NCBI GenBank assembly: GCA_946480295.1
Contig: CAMLIT010000027.1
Span: 1 to 40,548 of the forward strand
DNA length: 40,548 bases
Direction: 5' to 3'
Source: an uncultured Gemmatimonadota bacterium
Lineage (GTDB): Bacteria; Gemmatimonadota; Gemmatimonadetes; Gemmatimonadales; Gemmatimonadaceae
A program made the position numbers and the translations under genes. Under the pieces are notes generated by a model. The model was not told the DNA's origin, did not search any database, and was given only the letters and a program-made list of their open reading frames with translations. Below are positions 7,938 through 15,769 of this stretch, in pieces; within the stretch, counting starts at the first letter, position 1, and each line of letters starts with the position of its first letter.

Positions 7938-9614
7938 TTGTCCCTCCGAGTCCTCTGCGCGCCCGTCGCGGCGCTGCTGGTCGTACTGGGTGGCGCCGCG
8001 CCCGTGCACGCACAGGTGCTCGGCGGCGCCACACCCACCGCCGACGCGAGCCTCCCGCCCGCCGGCGCCTTCCGCCTGCACGCGACGCAGATCTGGACGC
8101 GCTTCGACGAGCTGTTCGGCCTCGCCCGCGACGGGAAGCCGCGCCCGCTCGGGGCGCTGTTCAGCGCCGACTCGCTAGGCGTGCGCCAGGTCCCCGCGCT
8201 GCAGCCGATCCAGAACGAGCTCCAGGCGCTCACCGGCAGCAGCAGTGTGCGGCTCGACCTCGGCCAGCTCGTGACGAACGCGAACACGCGCCTCGCCACG
8301 ACGCGCATGGAGCTGGACTACGGGTTGACGAGCCGCATCGGCCTGAGCGTCATGCTGCCGATGGTGATGGCGCGGTCGACGGTCCTCCCGGGGCTCAACT
8401 CGCGCTGCCGCGGCGCCGGCTGCCTCCCCGTCGGCATGATGGCGAACATGGGGCCGAACCCGAAGAGCTACGCCGCCACCTCCGCCGTCGTCACGCAGAT
8501 CACGACCGCGGCGACGGCGCTCCAGAACGCGCTGACGAGCTGCCAGGCGAATCCGGGCGGCACCGGGTGCAGCAACCTCCTCGCGCACCGCGGCGAGGCG
8601 CAGGCGCTGATCGCCAGCTCGACGAGCTTCGCGACCAACCTGGAGTCGCTCTACGGGACGGGAGACGCGCACCCCGGCGAGACGTTCGTGCCGATGACCC
8701 AGAGCGCGATCACGACGACGCTCGCGAGCCGTGTCGGCGGGTTCAACGCGGAGTACGACGCCCTGCTCCCCGGCGGCGGCGTCGACATCCCGGCGACCTT
8801 CGGCGGCGCCGCCGGCCCCGCCGCGCGCGACGCGCTCCAGGCGCTCGTCGCGACCCACGGCATCGACTCGATCTCGACGACGAACCAGGTCTGGACGGGC
8901 GACATGGAGCTCGGGGTCGCCTACCGGCTGTTCGACCGCCTGGGCGACACGGCGCAGGCGCACGCCGGCGGGCTCCGGGCCCGCGCCGCCGTGCAGGGGA
9001 TCGTGCGCCTCCCGACCGGCCGCCCCCCGAACGCCCAGTATCCCTTCGACCCGGGGACCGGCGAGGGGCAGATGGATGTCGAGGGGCGCGGGGCGGTCGA
9101 CCTGCGCGCGGGCGCGCACGTCGCCGCGACGCTGGCGGGGCTCTACAGCTACCAGTTCACCAGCGCGCACCTCACGCGCGCGCCGATGCCGGGCGGCGGC
9201 ATCTTCCCGCTCGAGGCGCCGTACGAGGCGGACTGGAAGCCCGGCAACGTGTGGCAGGCGGAGTTCACCCCGCGCTTCCTGCCGACGGAGTTCTTCTCGA
9301 TCACCGGGCACTTCATGATGCGGCACGTGACGAACGACCTGGTGACGCCGACGGCCACGCCGGGCGACACGACGCAGGCCCAGTCGCTGCCCGCGCCGTA
9401 CGTTGCGCACTGGGCGACCACGGAGCAGCGGGTCGGGGTCGGCTTCACCTACTCGGCGCTCGAGTCGTACGTGCACGGCCGGAGCCCGCTGCCGCTGGAG
9501 ATCTCGTGGGTGCACCTGGAGACGATCCACGCGAGCGGAGGGGTGCTCCCGAAGTACTTCCAGGACCAGATCGGGGTCCGGTTGTACTACCAGCTGTTCG
9601 GGGCGAGGCGTTAG
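7938..9614 (+). CDS. Exported protein of unknown function, possibly an outer-membrane beta-barrel
   Basis: 558 residues from a TTG start (LSLRVLCAPVAALLVVLGG); no ATG is available and no Shine-Dalgarno is clear. Residues 1-27 are a signal peptide, probably cut after VHAQ. Features that suggest a barrel are alternating strands with aromatics, for example LTSRIGLSVMLPMVMARS, VAATLAGLYSYQFTSAH, FSITGHFMMRHVT and EQRVGVGFTYSALESYV, and a C-terminus IGVRLYYQLFGARR, rich in alternating hydrophobics. A less regular, Ala/Thr-rich part at about 170-300 contains three cysteines. I recognise no named family. It is divergent from the gene at 6065-7855 and convergent with recN, so neighbours say nothing about its role. 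Confidence 0.6.
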   Translation: MSLRVLCAPVAALLVVLGGAAPVHAQVLGGATPTADASLPPAGAFRLHATQIWTRFDELFGLARDGKPRPLGALFSADSLGVRQVPALQPIQNELQALTGSSSVRLDLGQLVTNANTRLATTRMELDYGLTSRIGLSVMLPMVMARSTVLPGLNSRCRGAGCLPVGMMANMGPNPKSYAATSAVVTQITTAATALQNALTSCQANPGGTGCSNLLAHRGEAQALIASSTSFATNLESLYGTGDAHPGETFVPMTQSAITTTLASRVGGFNAEYDALLPGGGVDIPATFGGAAGPAARDALQALVATHGIDSISTTNQVWTGDMELGVAYRLFDRLGDTAQAHAGGLRARAAVQGIVRLPTGRPPNAQYPFDPGTGEGQMDVEGRGAVDLRAGAHVAATLAGLYSYQFTSAHLTRAPMPGGGIFPLEAPYEADWKPGNVWQAEFTPRFLPTEFFSITGHFMMRHVTNDLVTPTATPGDTTQAQSLPAPYVAHWATTEQRVGVGFTYSALESYVHGRSPLPLEISWVHLETIHASGGVLPKYFQDQIGVRLYYQLFGARR

Positions 9615-9828
9615 GCGGGGGACGCGGGACGCGGGACCCGCGGCGAGCCCGGGAGGCCACTGTCGCCGTGCGCCGGGACCCCGGCTCGTCTGGCATCAGC
9701 GCCGGCCACGGAACGATCCGCGTGCATCCGTGCGGTTCATCCGTCGAATCCGTGTTCCCATCGTGTGGCGCCTGCCCGAGCGACGAACGCGACGCACGGC
9801 GCGAGGAGGCGTGCCGACCGGGCAGAAC
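9615..9828. repeat. Intergenic repeats between convergent genes
   Basis: 9618-9639 holds GGGACGC-type heptamers. 9715-9768 holds degenerate repeats of ATCCGTG/ATCCGCG with short spacers (ATCCGCGTGCATCCGTGCGG at its start). The remainder shows no gene. No U-tract terminator is visible for either convergent gene. Confidence 0.6.
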
Positions 9829-11559
9829 CTACGCCGACCGCTTCCCTCTCCGCTTCGCCCCCGCTCCCTCCTCCGCCACGGCCCCCGGCGGCGCCGCCGC
9901 GGCGCTCTCCAGCAGCTCCCGCGCGTGCGCCCGACTCACCTCGCTCTCCGGGTCGCCGCCGAGCATGCGCGCGATCTCCGTCACGCGCGCGTCGCCGGCG
10001 AGCACGCTGACGTCGGCCGTCGTCACGCCGCCGCGCGCGCCCTTGCTCACGAGGATGTGGTGGTGCGCGCGCGCCGCGATCTGCGGCAGGTGCGTGATCG
10101 CGAACACCTGGTGGTAGCTCGCCACCCGCCGCATCGTGTCGCCGACCTGGAGCCCCACCCGGCCGCCGATTCCCGCGTCCACCTCGTCGAACACCAGCGT
10201 CGGCACGTGGTCGAGCCGGGCGAGGATGGTCTTGAGGGCGAGCATCACGCGCGACAGCTCGCCCCCCGACGCGACGCGCGACAGCGGCCGCGCCTCGTGG
10301 CCGACGTTGAGCGCCACGCGAAACTCGACGTCCTCGGCGCCGCACGGGCCGATCGCGTCCAGCGGCACGAGGTGGACGCGGAAGTGGCCGTCGGGCATGC
10401 CGAGGTCCGGGAGCACCTCGTCCACCGAGCGGGCGAGTCGCTCGGCGGCGTCGCGCCGGAGCGCGGTCAGCTCGCCGGCGCTCTCCGTCAGCAGCCGCTC
10501 GGCGTCGTCGCGCCGCGTCTCGAGCTGCTGGAGGTCGATGCCGGCCGAGTCGACGAGATCGAGCTCGGCGCGCGCGTTACGGCCGGTCTCGATCACGTCG
10601 GCGAGGGTCGCGCCGTACTTCTTCGTCAGGCGGAAGAGCAGGTCGCGCCGGCGGCGCACCTCCCCGAGCCGCTCCGGGTCGAGCTCCACGGAGCGCTCGT
10701 ACTCGACCAGCTCGCGGGCGAGCTCCTCGAGGGCGTAATAGGCGCTGTCGTACGTCTCCTGCAGGCGGCCGAGCGTCGGATCGACACGCTGGATCGTGTG
10801 CAGGTGCCGGCCCACCGCGCCGAGCCGGTCGAGCACGGATTCCTCGCCGCCGTCCAGCCCCTCCGAGATGCCGGTGGCGAGCGCGCGGAGCTCCTCCGCG
10901 TTCTCCAGGCGCCGCGCCTCGTCCTCGAGCCGCACATCCTCGCCCTCGACGAGCTTCGCCTCCTCGATCTCCTGCACGACGTGGCGCAGGTAGTCGGCGC
11001 GGCGCTCGGCCTCGGTGCGTCGTTTGGCGAGGTCGGCGATGTCGCGCCGGATCGCGCTCAGCTCGTCGTACGCCGCGCGCACGCGGGCGGCGACGTCGGC
11101 GGCGCCGGCGAACGCGTCGAGGATCCGCCGCTGGGAGTCGGAGTCGAGGAGCGTCTGCGCTTCGTGCTGGCCGTGCAGGTTCACGAGCAGCCGGCCGATC
11201 TCGGCGAGCAGCCCCGCGTTCACCGGCGTGCCGTTCACCCACGCGCGCGCGCGGCCGGCCGCGGCGATCTCGCGCTTCAGGACGACGAGGTGCTCCTCGA
11301 CCTCGATGCCGCGCTCGTCGAGAAGGCTGGCGATCTCCGGCCGGTCGGCGATGTCGAACACGCCCTCCACGCTCGCGCGGTCGGCGCCCGTGCGGATCAG
11401 GTCCGCGCTCGCCCGCTCGCCGAGGAGGAGCGACAGCGCCCCGACGATGATCGACTTCCCCGCCCCCGTCTCGCCGGACAGCACGTTGAAGCCGCGCGCC
11501 AGCGGGAGGGTGAGCGACTCGATGATCGCGAAGTTCCGGATGCGGAGCTCGGAAAGCAC
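9829..11559 (-). CDS. recN: DNA repair protein RecN
   Basis: 576 residues, normal for RecN, an SMC-like ATPase used in double-strand break repair. It begins VLSELRIRNFAIIESLTL. Walker A GETGAGKS is at 29-36. A long coiled coil spans roughly 150-360. The ABC signature is ASGGELSRVMLALK and Walker B is LVFDEVDAGIGG, both in the C-terminal third. The start is a GTG chosen by homology. Only 3 nt separate it from a five-unit heptamer array (11563-11597), so there is no Shine-Dalgarno; on the coding strand the array reads CCTCCC, the opposite of one. The next gene upstream, nadK, is 272 nt away, across repeats. nadK-recN order is common in bacteria. The reading frame stays open through the repeats into nadK by chance. 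Confidence 0.95.
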   Translation of the reverse strand: MLSELRIRNFAIIESLTLPLARGFNVLSGETGAGKSIIVGALSLLLGERASADLIRTGADRASVEGVFDIADRPEIASLLDERGIEVEEHLVVLKREIAAAGRARAWVNGTPVNAGLLAEIGRLLVNLHGQHEAQTLLDSDSQRRILDAFAGAADVAARVRAAYDELSAIRRDIADLAKRRTEAERRADYLRHVVQEIEEAKLVEGEDVRLEDEARRLENAEELRALATGISEGLDGGEESVLDRLGAVGRHLHTIQRVDPTLGRLQETYDSAYYALEELARELVEYERSVELDPERLGEVRRRRDLLFRLTKKYGATLADVIETGRNARAELDLVDSAGIDLQQLETRRDDAERLLTESAGELTALRRDAAERLARSVDEVLPDLGMPDGHFRVHLVPLDAIGPCGAEDVEFRVALNVGHEARPLSRVASGGELSRVMLALKTILARLDHVPTLVFDEVDAGIGGRVGLQVGDTMRRVASYHQVFAITHLPQIAARAHHHILVSKGARGGVTTADVSVLAGDARVTEIARMLGGDPESEVSRAHARELLESAAAAPPGAVAEEGAGAKRRGKRSA

Positions 11560-11562
11560 GGC

Positions 11563-11597
11563 GGGAGGCGGGAGGCGGGAGGCGGGAGGCGGGAGGC
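11563..11597. repeat. Heptamer tandem array (GGGAGGC), 5 perfect units
   Basis: Five perfect 7-nt units ending 3 nt from the recN start codon. Just beyond, 11621-11660 carries a 10-nt repeat (GTGAAACGAC) leading into palindromic element copy 2. Confidence 0.95.
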
Positions 11598-11649
11598 GCT
11601 GGAAACGAGGGACGTGGGATGAGCAACGACGTGAAACGACGTGAAACGA

Positions 11650-11740
11650 CGTGATTGGTCGTTGGTCGTTGGCGAGCCGCTCGGGATGGCACGCGTGGCG
11701 TCCCGAGCGGCTCGCCAAGAACAAAGAACCAATGACCAGA
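11650..11740. repeat. Palindromic intergenic element, copy 2
   Basis: A perfect 18-bp inverted repeat: TTGGCGAGCCGCTCGGGA at 11669-11686 and its complement at 11701-11718, with a 14-nt loop. Outer arms are GTGATTGGTC on the left and GAACCAATGACC on the right. It lies between nadK and recN. Confidence 0.88.
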
Positions 11741-11831
11741 AACGCGCTAGCAGATTCGCGGTTCAGGCGCGATCTGTGGTCCTCCGAGACTAACGACCGC
11801 GCCGAGACTCCACCACTCGTTCCGCGCCCGC

Positions 11832-12695
11832 CTAGTCTCCCCGCTCCTGCAGCCCGCCCCACCCCAGCTTCTGCCGCAACGTGGAGAAGAAGCTGCCGCC
11901 GCGGAAGCGGACGATGAGGACGGCCCCCACGGCGCGCCGGATGGCGAGGACCTGGCCCGCCGAGAAGGTCGCCCCGAGCTGGCCGTCGATCGTCACCAAA
12001 AGCTCCTCGGGGTTGTCTTCCGCCTGCATCGTGACTTCCGCGCTCGACGGCAGCACCACCGGCCGGATGGCGAGGGTGTGCGCGGAGATCGGGGTCACGA
12101 GGAGCGTCTCCAGCGTCGGGAAGACCACCGGCCCCCCTGCCGAGAGGCTGTACGCAGTGGATCCCGTGGGCGACGAGACGACGACGCCGTCGGCGACGTA
12201 GTTGCCCATCGCCTCCCCGTTCGCCGCGACGCGCAGCCGCACGACGCGGGCGAAGCCGCCCTTGTGGAGCACGACGTCGTTGAGCGCGAACCACTGGTGC
12301 AGCTCGCGGCCGGCGGCGTCGAGCACGCGTGCGTCGAGCACCATCCGCGACTCGGCGAAGTAGTCGCGCCGGGCGAAGCGCATGAGCGCCGACGAGAGCT
12401 CCTGCGCCGGGCAGCAGGTGAGGAAGCCGAGGTGGCCGAGGTTGACGCCGATGATCGGCACCGGCTGGAGGTTCAGCATGCGGGCGCCGCGCAGGAGCGT
12501 TCCGTCGCCGCCGAGCGTGACGAGCACGTCGAGCGTCGTGGGGTCGGTCATCGGCTCGCCGCATGCCGCCGCCCCGAGCAGTCCCTCCTCGAAGAAGAGG
12601 CGCAGATCCAGCGCGGGGGCCATCTCCCGCAGCGTGCGAAGGACGGACTCCAGCTCGGTGTAGCCCTGGTGTCCCACCACGCCGACCCGGATCAC
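11832..12695 (-). CDS. nadK: NAD kinase
   Basis: 287 residues from a GTG that overlaps the dxs stop (GTGA). The enzyme phosphorylates NAD to NADP with ATP or polyphosphate. LGGDGTLLRGARML at 61-74 contains the GGDGT motif (62-66), and GVNLGHLGFL follows. The C-terminal domain has NYVADGVVVSSPTGSTAYSLSAGGP, the conserved NAD-binding segment. Length and motifs are typical. Coupling to dxs may be functional, since the next step of the MEP pathway uses NADPH, but this is inference. After the stop come 272 nt of mostly repeats before recN. Confidence 0.95.
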   Translation of the reverse strand: MIRVGVVGHQGYTELESVLRTLREMAPALDLRLFFEEGLLGAAACGEPMTDPTTLDVLVTLGGDGTLLRGARMLNLQPVPIIGVNLGHLGFLTCCPAQELSSALMRFARRDYFAESRMVLDARVLDAAGRELHQWFALNDVVLHKGGFARVVRLRVAANGEAMGNYVADGVVVSSPTGSTAYSLSAGGPVVFPTLETLLVTPISAHTLAIRPVVLPSSAEVTMQAEDNPEELLVTIDGQLGATFSAGQVLAIRRAVGAVLIVRFRGGSFFSTLRQKLGWGGLQERGD

Positions 12696-14584
12696 CCGGC
12701 CATCGCCTCGCTCTCGTGCAGCGCCCGCACGCGCTCGGCGATGCCCGCGGCATCCAGCCCCGTCACCTGGAGCTGTCGCGCGCGCGAGGCCGCGTGGATG
12801 ATCAGATCGGGCACGCCGTGCACGGCGACGCGGACCGCGGGATCCTGGCGCTCGATCACCGCGGCCATGAACGCGCCGAAGCCGTTGACCACCGTGCCCT
12901 CCTCGACGACGAGCACCTGCCGGTGGTCGCTGAGGATCGCGGCGAGGGTGATCTCGTCGTATGGCTTCAGGTAGCGGCAGTTGACCACGGTCACGTTCAG
13001 CCCCTCGTGCCCCAGCGTCTCCGCCGCGGCGAGCGACGGCTCGACCATCGTGCCGACGGCGAGGATCGCGATCTCCCCCCCGCGCCGCACCACCTCCCAC
13101 GTGCCATACGGCACCGGCTCGATCTCCCGGATCGGCGGCACCAGGTCGGGCGCCGCGGCGCGAGGGTAGCGGATCGAGAACGGCCCCGCCTCGTGGCGCA
13201 CCGCGGCGCGCAGGAGGCCGAGCATCTCGCGCCCGTCCTTCGGCGCCGTCACGGTCATCTCCGGCACGGCGAGCATGTAGGCGATGTCGTACAGCCCCAT
13301 GTGCGTCTCGCCGTCCTCGCCCACCAGCCCCGCGCGATCCATGCAGAAGATCACCGGCAGCGACTGGATCGCGACGTCGTGGATGATGTTGTCGTACGCG
13401 CGCTGGAGGAAGGTCGAGTAGATCGCGACCGCCGGCTTCACGCCGCGCGTCGCCAGTCCGGCGGCGAAGGTGACCGCGTGCCCCTCGGCGATGCCGACGT
13501 CGAAGAAGCGGTCGGGGTGCGCCTTGGCGAAGATCCCCGTCCCCGTGCCGCTCGGCATGGCGGCGGTGATCGCCACGAGCTCCGGGCACTCGGCGGCGAG
13601 CTCGGTCAGCCCCGTGCCGAAGACCGCGGTGTAGTTCGGGTTCGCCGTCGAGACGGTGATCTGCTTGCCGGTGGCCGGGTCGTGGTTGGGCGGCAGCGCG
13701 TGCCACTTCTCGGTGTGCTCGCCCGCCGGGAAACCCTTCCCCTTCTGCGTGAGGACGTGGACGAAGCGCGGGCCGGTCATCTCGCGCACCGCCTGGAAGG
13801 TCTCGACCAGCGCGCCGATGTCGTGCCCGTCGATCGGGCCGAAGTAGCGGAAGCCGAGCTCCTCGAACAGCACGCCGGGGGTGAGGAACATCTTCATGGA
13901 TTCCTCCCACTTGAGGAGGACGGTCCGCATGTTCGCCAGCTTTCCCGGGGCGTTGTCGACCAACCCGCCGATCGCCGAGCGCACCCGGTTGTAGAGCGAG
14001 TTGGTCTGCATCGAGTTGAGGTACTTCGACATCGCGCCCACGTTCGGCGCGATGGACATCTCGTTGTCGTTGAGGACGACGATGAAGTCGCGGTCGGAGT
14101 GGCCGGCGTTGTTCAGCCCCTCGTACGCCAGGCCGCAGGTGAGGGCGCCGTCGCCGATGACCGAGACGACCTTGAACTTCTCCTTCCGCAGGTCGCGCCC
14201 CACGGCCATGCCGAAGCCGGCGGAGATGGAGGTAGCGGCGTGGCCGGCGCCGAACGCGTCGTACTCGCTCTCGCTGCGCTTGAGGAAGCCGGAGACGCCC
14301 CCCTCCTGGCGCAGCGTCTCCATGCGGTCGTTCCGCCCGGTGAGGAGCTTGTGCGGGTAGCCCTGGTGGCCGACGTCCCACACGAGCTGGTCGCGCGGGG
14401 TGTCGAACGTGTAGTGCAGCGCGATGGCCAGTTCGACCACGCCCAATCCCGCGCCGATGTGACCACCGGTGCGGGAGCAGACGTCGATCAGGCGCGCCCG
14501 CATCTCGTCGGCGAGCGTCTCCAGCTCGCCGCGCGGCAAGGTGCGGAGATCGGCGGGCGAATGAATGCGGTCGAGTATGGCCAT
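12692..14584 (-). CDS. dxs: 1-deoxy-D-xylulose-5-phosphate synthase
   Basis: 630 residues, full length. It condenses pyruvate and glyceraldehyde 3-phosphate with thiamine diphosphate, the first step of the MEP isoprenoid pathway. Visible motifs: HIGAGLGVVELAIALHY near 42, WDVGHQGYPHKLLTGR near 69, the thiamine-binding stretch GDGALTCGLAYEGLNNAG near 150-167, and the transketolase-type pyrimidine domain with MDRAGLVGEDGETHMG. The ATG at 14584 has no obvious Shine-Dalgarno. A 7-bp hairpin lies 15 nt upstream. It follows xseB-ispA as in E. coli and overlaps nadK downstream. Confidence 0.97.
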   Translation of the reverse strand: MAILDRIHSPADLRTLPRGELETLADEMRARLIDVCSRTGGHIGAGLGVVELAIALHYTFDTPRDQLVWDVGHQGYPHKLLTGRNDRMETLRQEGGVSGFLKRSESEYDAFGAGHAATSISAGFGMAVGRDLRKEKFKVVSVIGDGALTCGLAYEGLNNAGHSDRDFIVVLNDNEMSIAPNVGAMSKYLNSMQTNSLYNRVRSAIGGLVDNAPGKLANMRTVLLKWEESMKMFLTPGVLFEELGFRYFGPIDGHDIGALVETFQAVREMTGPRFVHVLTQKGKGFPAGEHTEKWHALPPNHDPATGKQITVSTANPNYTAVFGTGLTELAAECPELVAITAAMPSGTGTGIFAKAHPDRFFDVGIAEGHAVTFAAGLATRGVKPAVAIYSTFLQRAYDNIIHDVAIQSLPVIFCMDRAGLVGEDGETHMGLYDIAYMLAVPEMTVTAPKDGREMLGLLRAAVRHEAGPFSIRYPRAAAPDLVPPIREIEPVPYGTWEVVRRGGEIAILAVGTMVEPSLAAAETLGHEGLNVTVVNCRYLKPYDEITLAAILSDHRQVLVVEEGTVVNGFGAFMAAVIERQDPAVRVAVHGVPDLIIHAASRARQLQVTGLDAAGIAERVRALHESEAMAG

Positions 14585-14599
14585 GCGTGATGGTAAGGA

Positions 14600-14617
14600 C
14601 CGCTAGAAAACTAGCGG
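14600..14617 (-). other. Perfect hairpin in the dxs leader
   Basis: CCGCTAG-TTTT-CTAGCGG on the coding strand: a 7-bp perfect stem with a T4 loop, between the ispA stop and the dxs start. It is not followed by a U-tract, so it could be an operator, an RNA end-processing signal or a weak terminator. The CTAG core is rare in this GC-rich sequence. Confidence 0.4.
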
Positions 14618-14646
14618 AAGCGGCCGCCGCGTGCCCATTCGGGCGC

Positions 14647-15552
14647 TTACGACCGCCGTTCGACGATGAAGCGCGCCAGGCGCTCGAGTACCGGGGTGAG
14701 CAGGCCCTCCCGGCGCAGCGCCTCGCACCCGTCGGCGATCGCCGCTTCGGCGCGCGCGCAGGCGCCGTCGATGCCGAGGAGCGCGGGGTACGTGCTCTTC
14801 CCGAGGGCGACGTCGCGCCCCGCGGTCTTGCCCAGGACGTCCGTCGTGGCGGTGACGTCGAGGACGTCGTCGGCGATCTGGAAGGCGAGGCCGAGCGAGG
14901 CGCCGTAGCGCTCGAGCGCCGTCAGGCGGTCGTCGGGCGCCGAGGCCGCGATCCCGCCGAGGATCGCGGACGCGGTGATGAGCGCCCCCGTCTTCGCGCG
15001 ATGCACGGCCTCGAGCTCCTCGAGGCTCAGCGCGCGCCCCTCGCCCTCCAGGTCGAGGAGCTGCCCGCCGATCATGCCACCGGCGCCGGAGGCCTGCATG
15101 AGCGTGGCGACGATGCGCCCCGTCGCCTGCTCCGACAGCCCGAGCGTCCGCGCCCCCTGCACGGCGCATCGCGCGGCGAGCGGCACCATCGCGACGCCGG
15201 CGGCGGTCGCCGCGGGCACGCCGAAGACGCGGTGCACGGTGGGCCGGCCGCGGCGCATGTCGTCGTCGTCCATGCACGGGAGGTCGTCGTGGACGAGCGA
15301 GTAGGCGTGGACGACCTCGATCGCCGCGGCGAGCTCGGTGGCGTCGCCGCGCCCGCCGGCGGCCCGATAGGCGGCCAGGAAGAGGATGCCGCGGAAGCGC
15401 TTCCCCTCGCCGAGGAGGCCGTAGCGGATCGCGTCGCCGACCGGCGCGCCGAGCTCGGGGAGGAAGCGGTCGGCGAAGCCGGCGAGCGCCGCGTCGATGG
15501 CCGCGCGGTCGGCGGCGAAGAGCCCTCGCGTCGCCTCAGCCCCGGAGGTCAT
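14647..15552 (-). CDS. ispA: Farnesyl/geranylgeranyl diphosphate synthase (polyprenyl synthetase family)
   Basis: 301 residues. It joins isopentenyl diphosphate to an allylic diphosphate. The first aspartate-rich motif is HDDLPCMDDDDMRRG at 88-102 and the second is LAFQIADDVLD near 226. The usual GGKRLRP box near residue 50 appears here as GEGKRFRGIL, lacking the proline and the first glycine, which is a mild oddity. The start overlaps the xseB end by 17 nt. xseB-ispA-dxs order supports a C15 or C20 short-chain enzyme feeding quinone, carotenoid or cell-wall lipid synthesis; chain length cannot be told from sequence alone. Confidence 0.93.
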   Translation of the reverse strand: MTSGAEATRGLFAADRAAIDAALAGFADRFLPELGAPVGDAIRYGLLGEGKRFRGILFLAAYRAAGGRGDATELAAAIEVVHAYSLVHDDLPCMDDDDMRRGRPTVHRVFGVPAATAAGVAMVPLAARCAVQGARTLGLSEQATGRIVATLMQASGAGGMIGGQLLDLEGEGRALSLEELEAVHRAKTGALITASAILGGIAASAPDDRLTALERYGASLGLAFQIADDVLDVTATTDVLGKTAGRDVALGKSTYPALLGIDGACARAEAAIADGCEALRREGLLTPVLERLARFIVERRS

Positions 15553-15769
15553 CGAGCTCGAACGAGCCGTCCTCGCGCTCGACGAGGCGCTGCACCTGCT
15601 CCTCGACGCGCCCCAGCTCCGTCGTCGCCGCGCGGAGGCACTCGACCCCCTCCTGGAACAGCTCGAGCGCGCGCGCGAGGGGCACGCCGTCGGATTCCAG
15701 CTCGGCGACGATCGCCTCGAGGCGCTCCAGGCGGGTTTCGAAGGAGGGAGAATCGGGCACGGAGGTCAT
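15536..15769 (-). CDS. xseB: Exodeoxyribonuclease VII small subunit
   Basis: 77 residues, the usual size. SFETRLERLEAIVAELE at 9-25 and GVPLARALELFQEGVECLRA at 28-47 are the family's two helices. Several XseB chains pack around one XseA to degrade single-stranded DNA. Its ATG overlaps the xseA stop (ATGA), and its 3' end overlaps ispA by 17 nt. Confidence 0.95.
   Translation of the reverse strand: MTSVPDSPSFETRLERLEAIVAELESDGVPLARALELFQEGVECLRAATTELGRVEEQVQRLVEREDGSFELDDLRG

Noticed and set aside
9829..12753. One 974-codon frame suggesting a fused upstream-RecN protein
   Set aside because: Only the last 576 codons resemble RecN. The upstream part is an out-of-frame reading of nadK plus repeats. 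RecN starts at the GTG at 11559.
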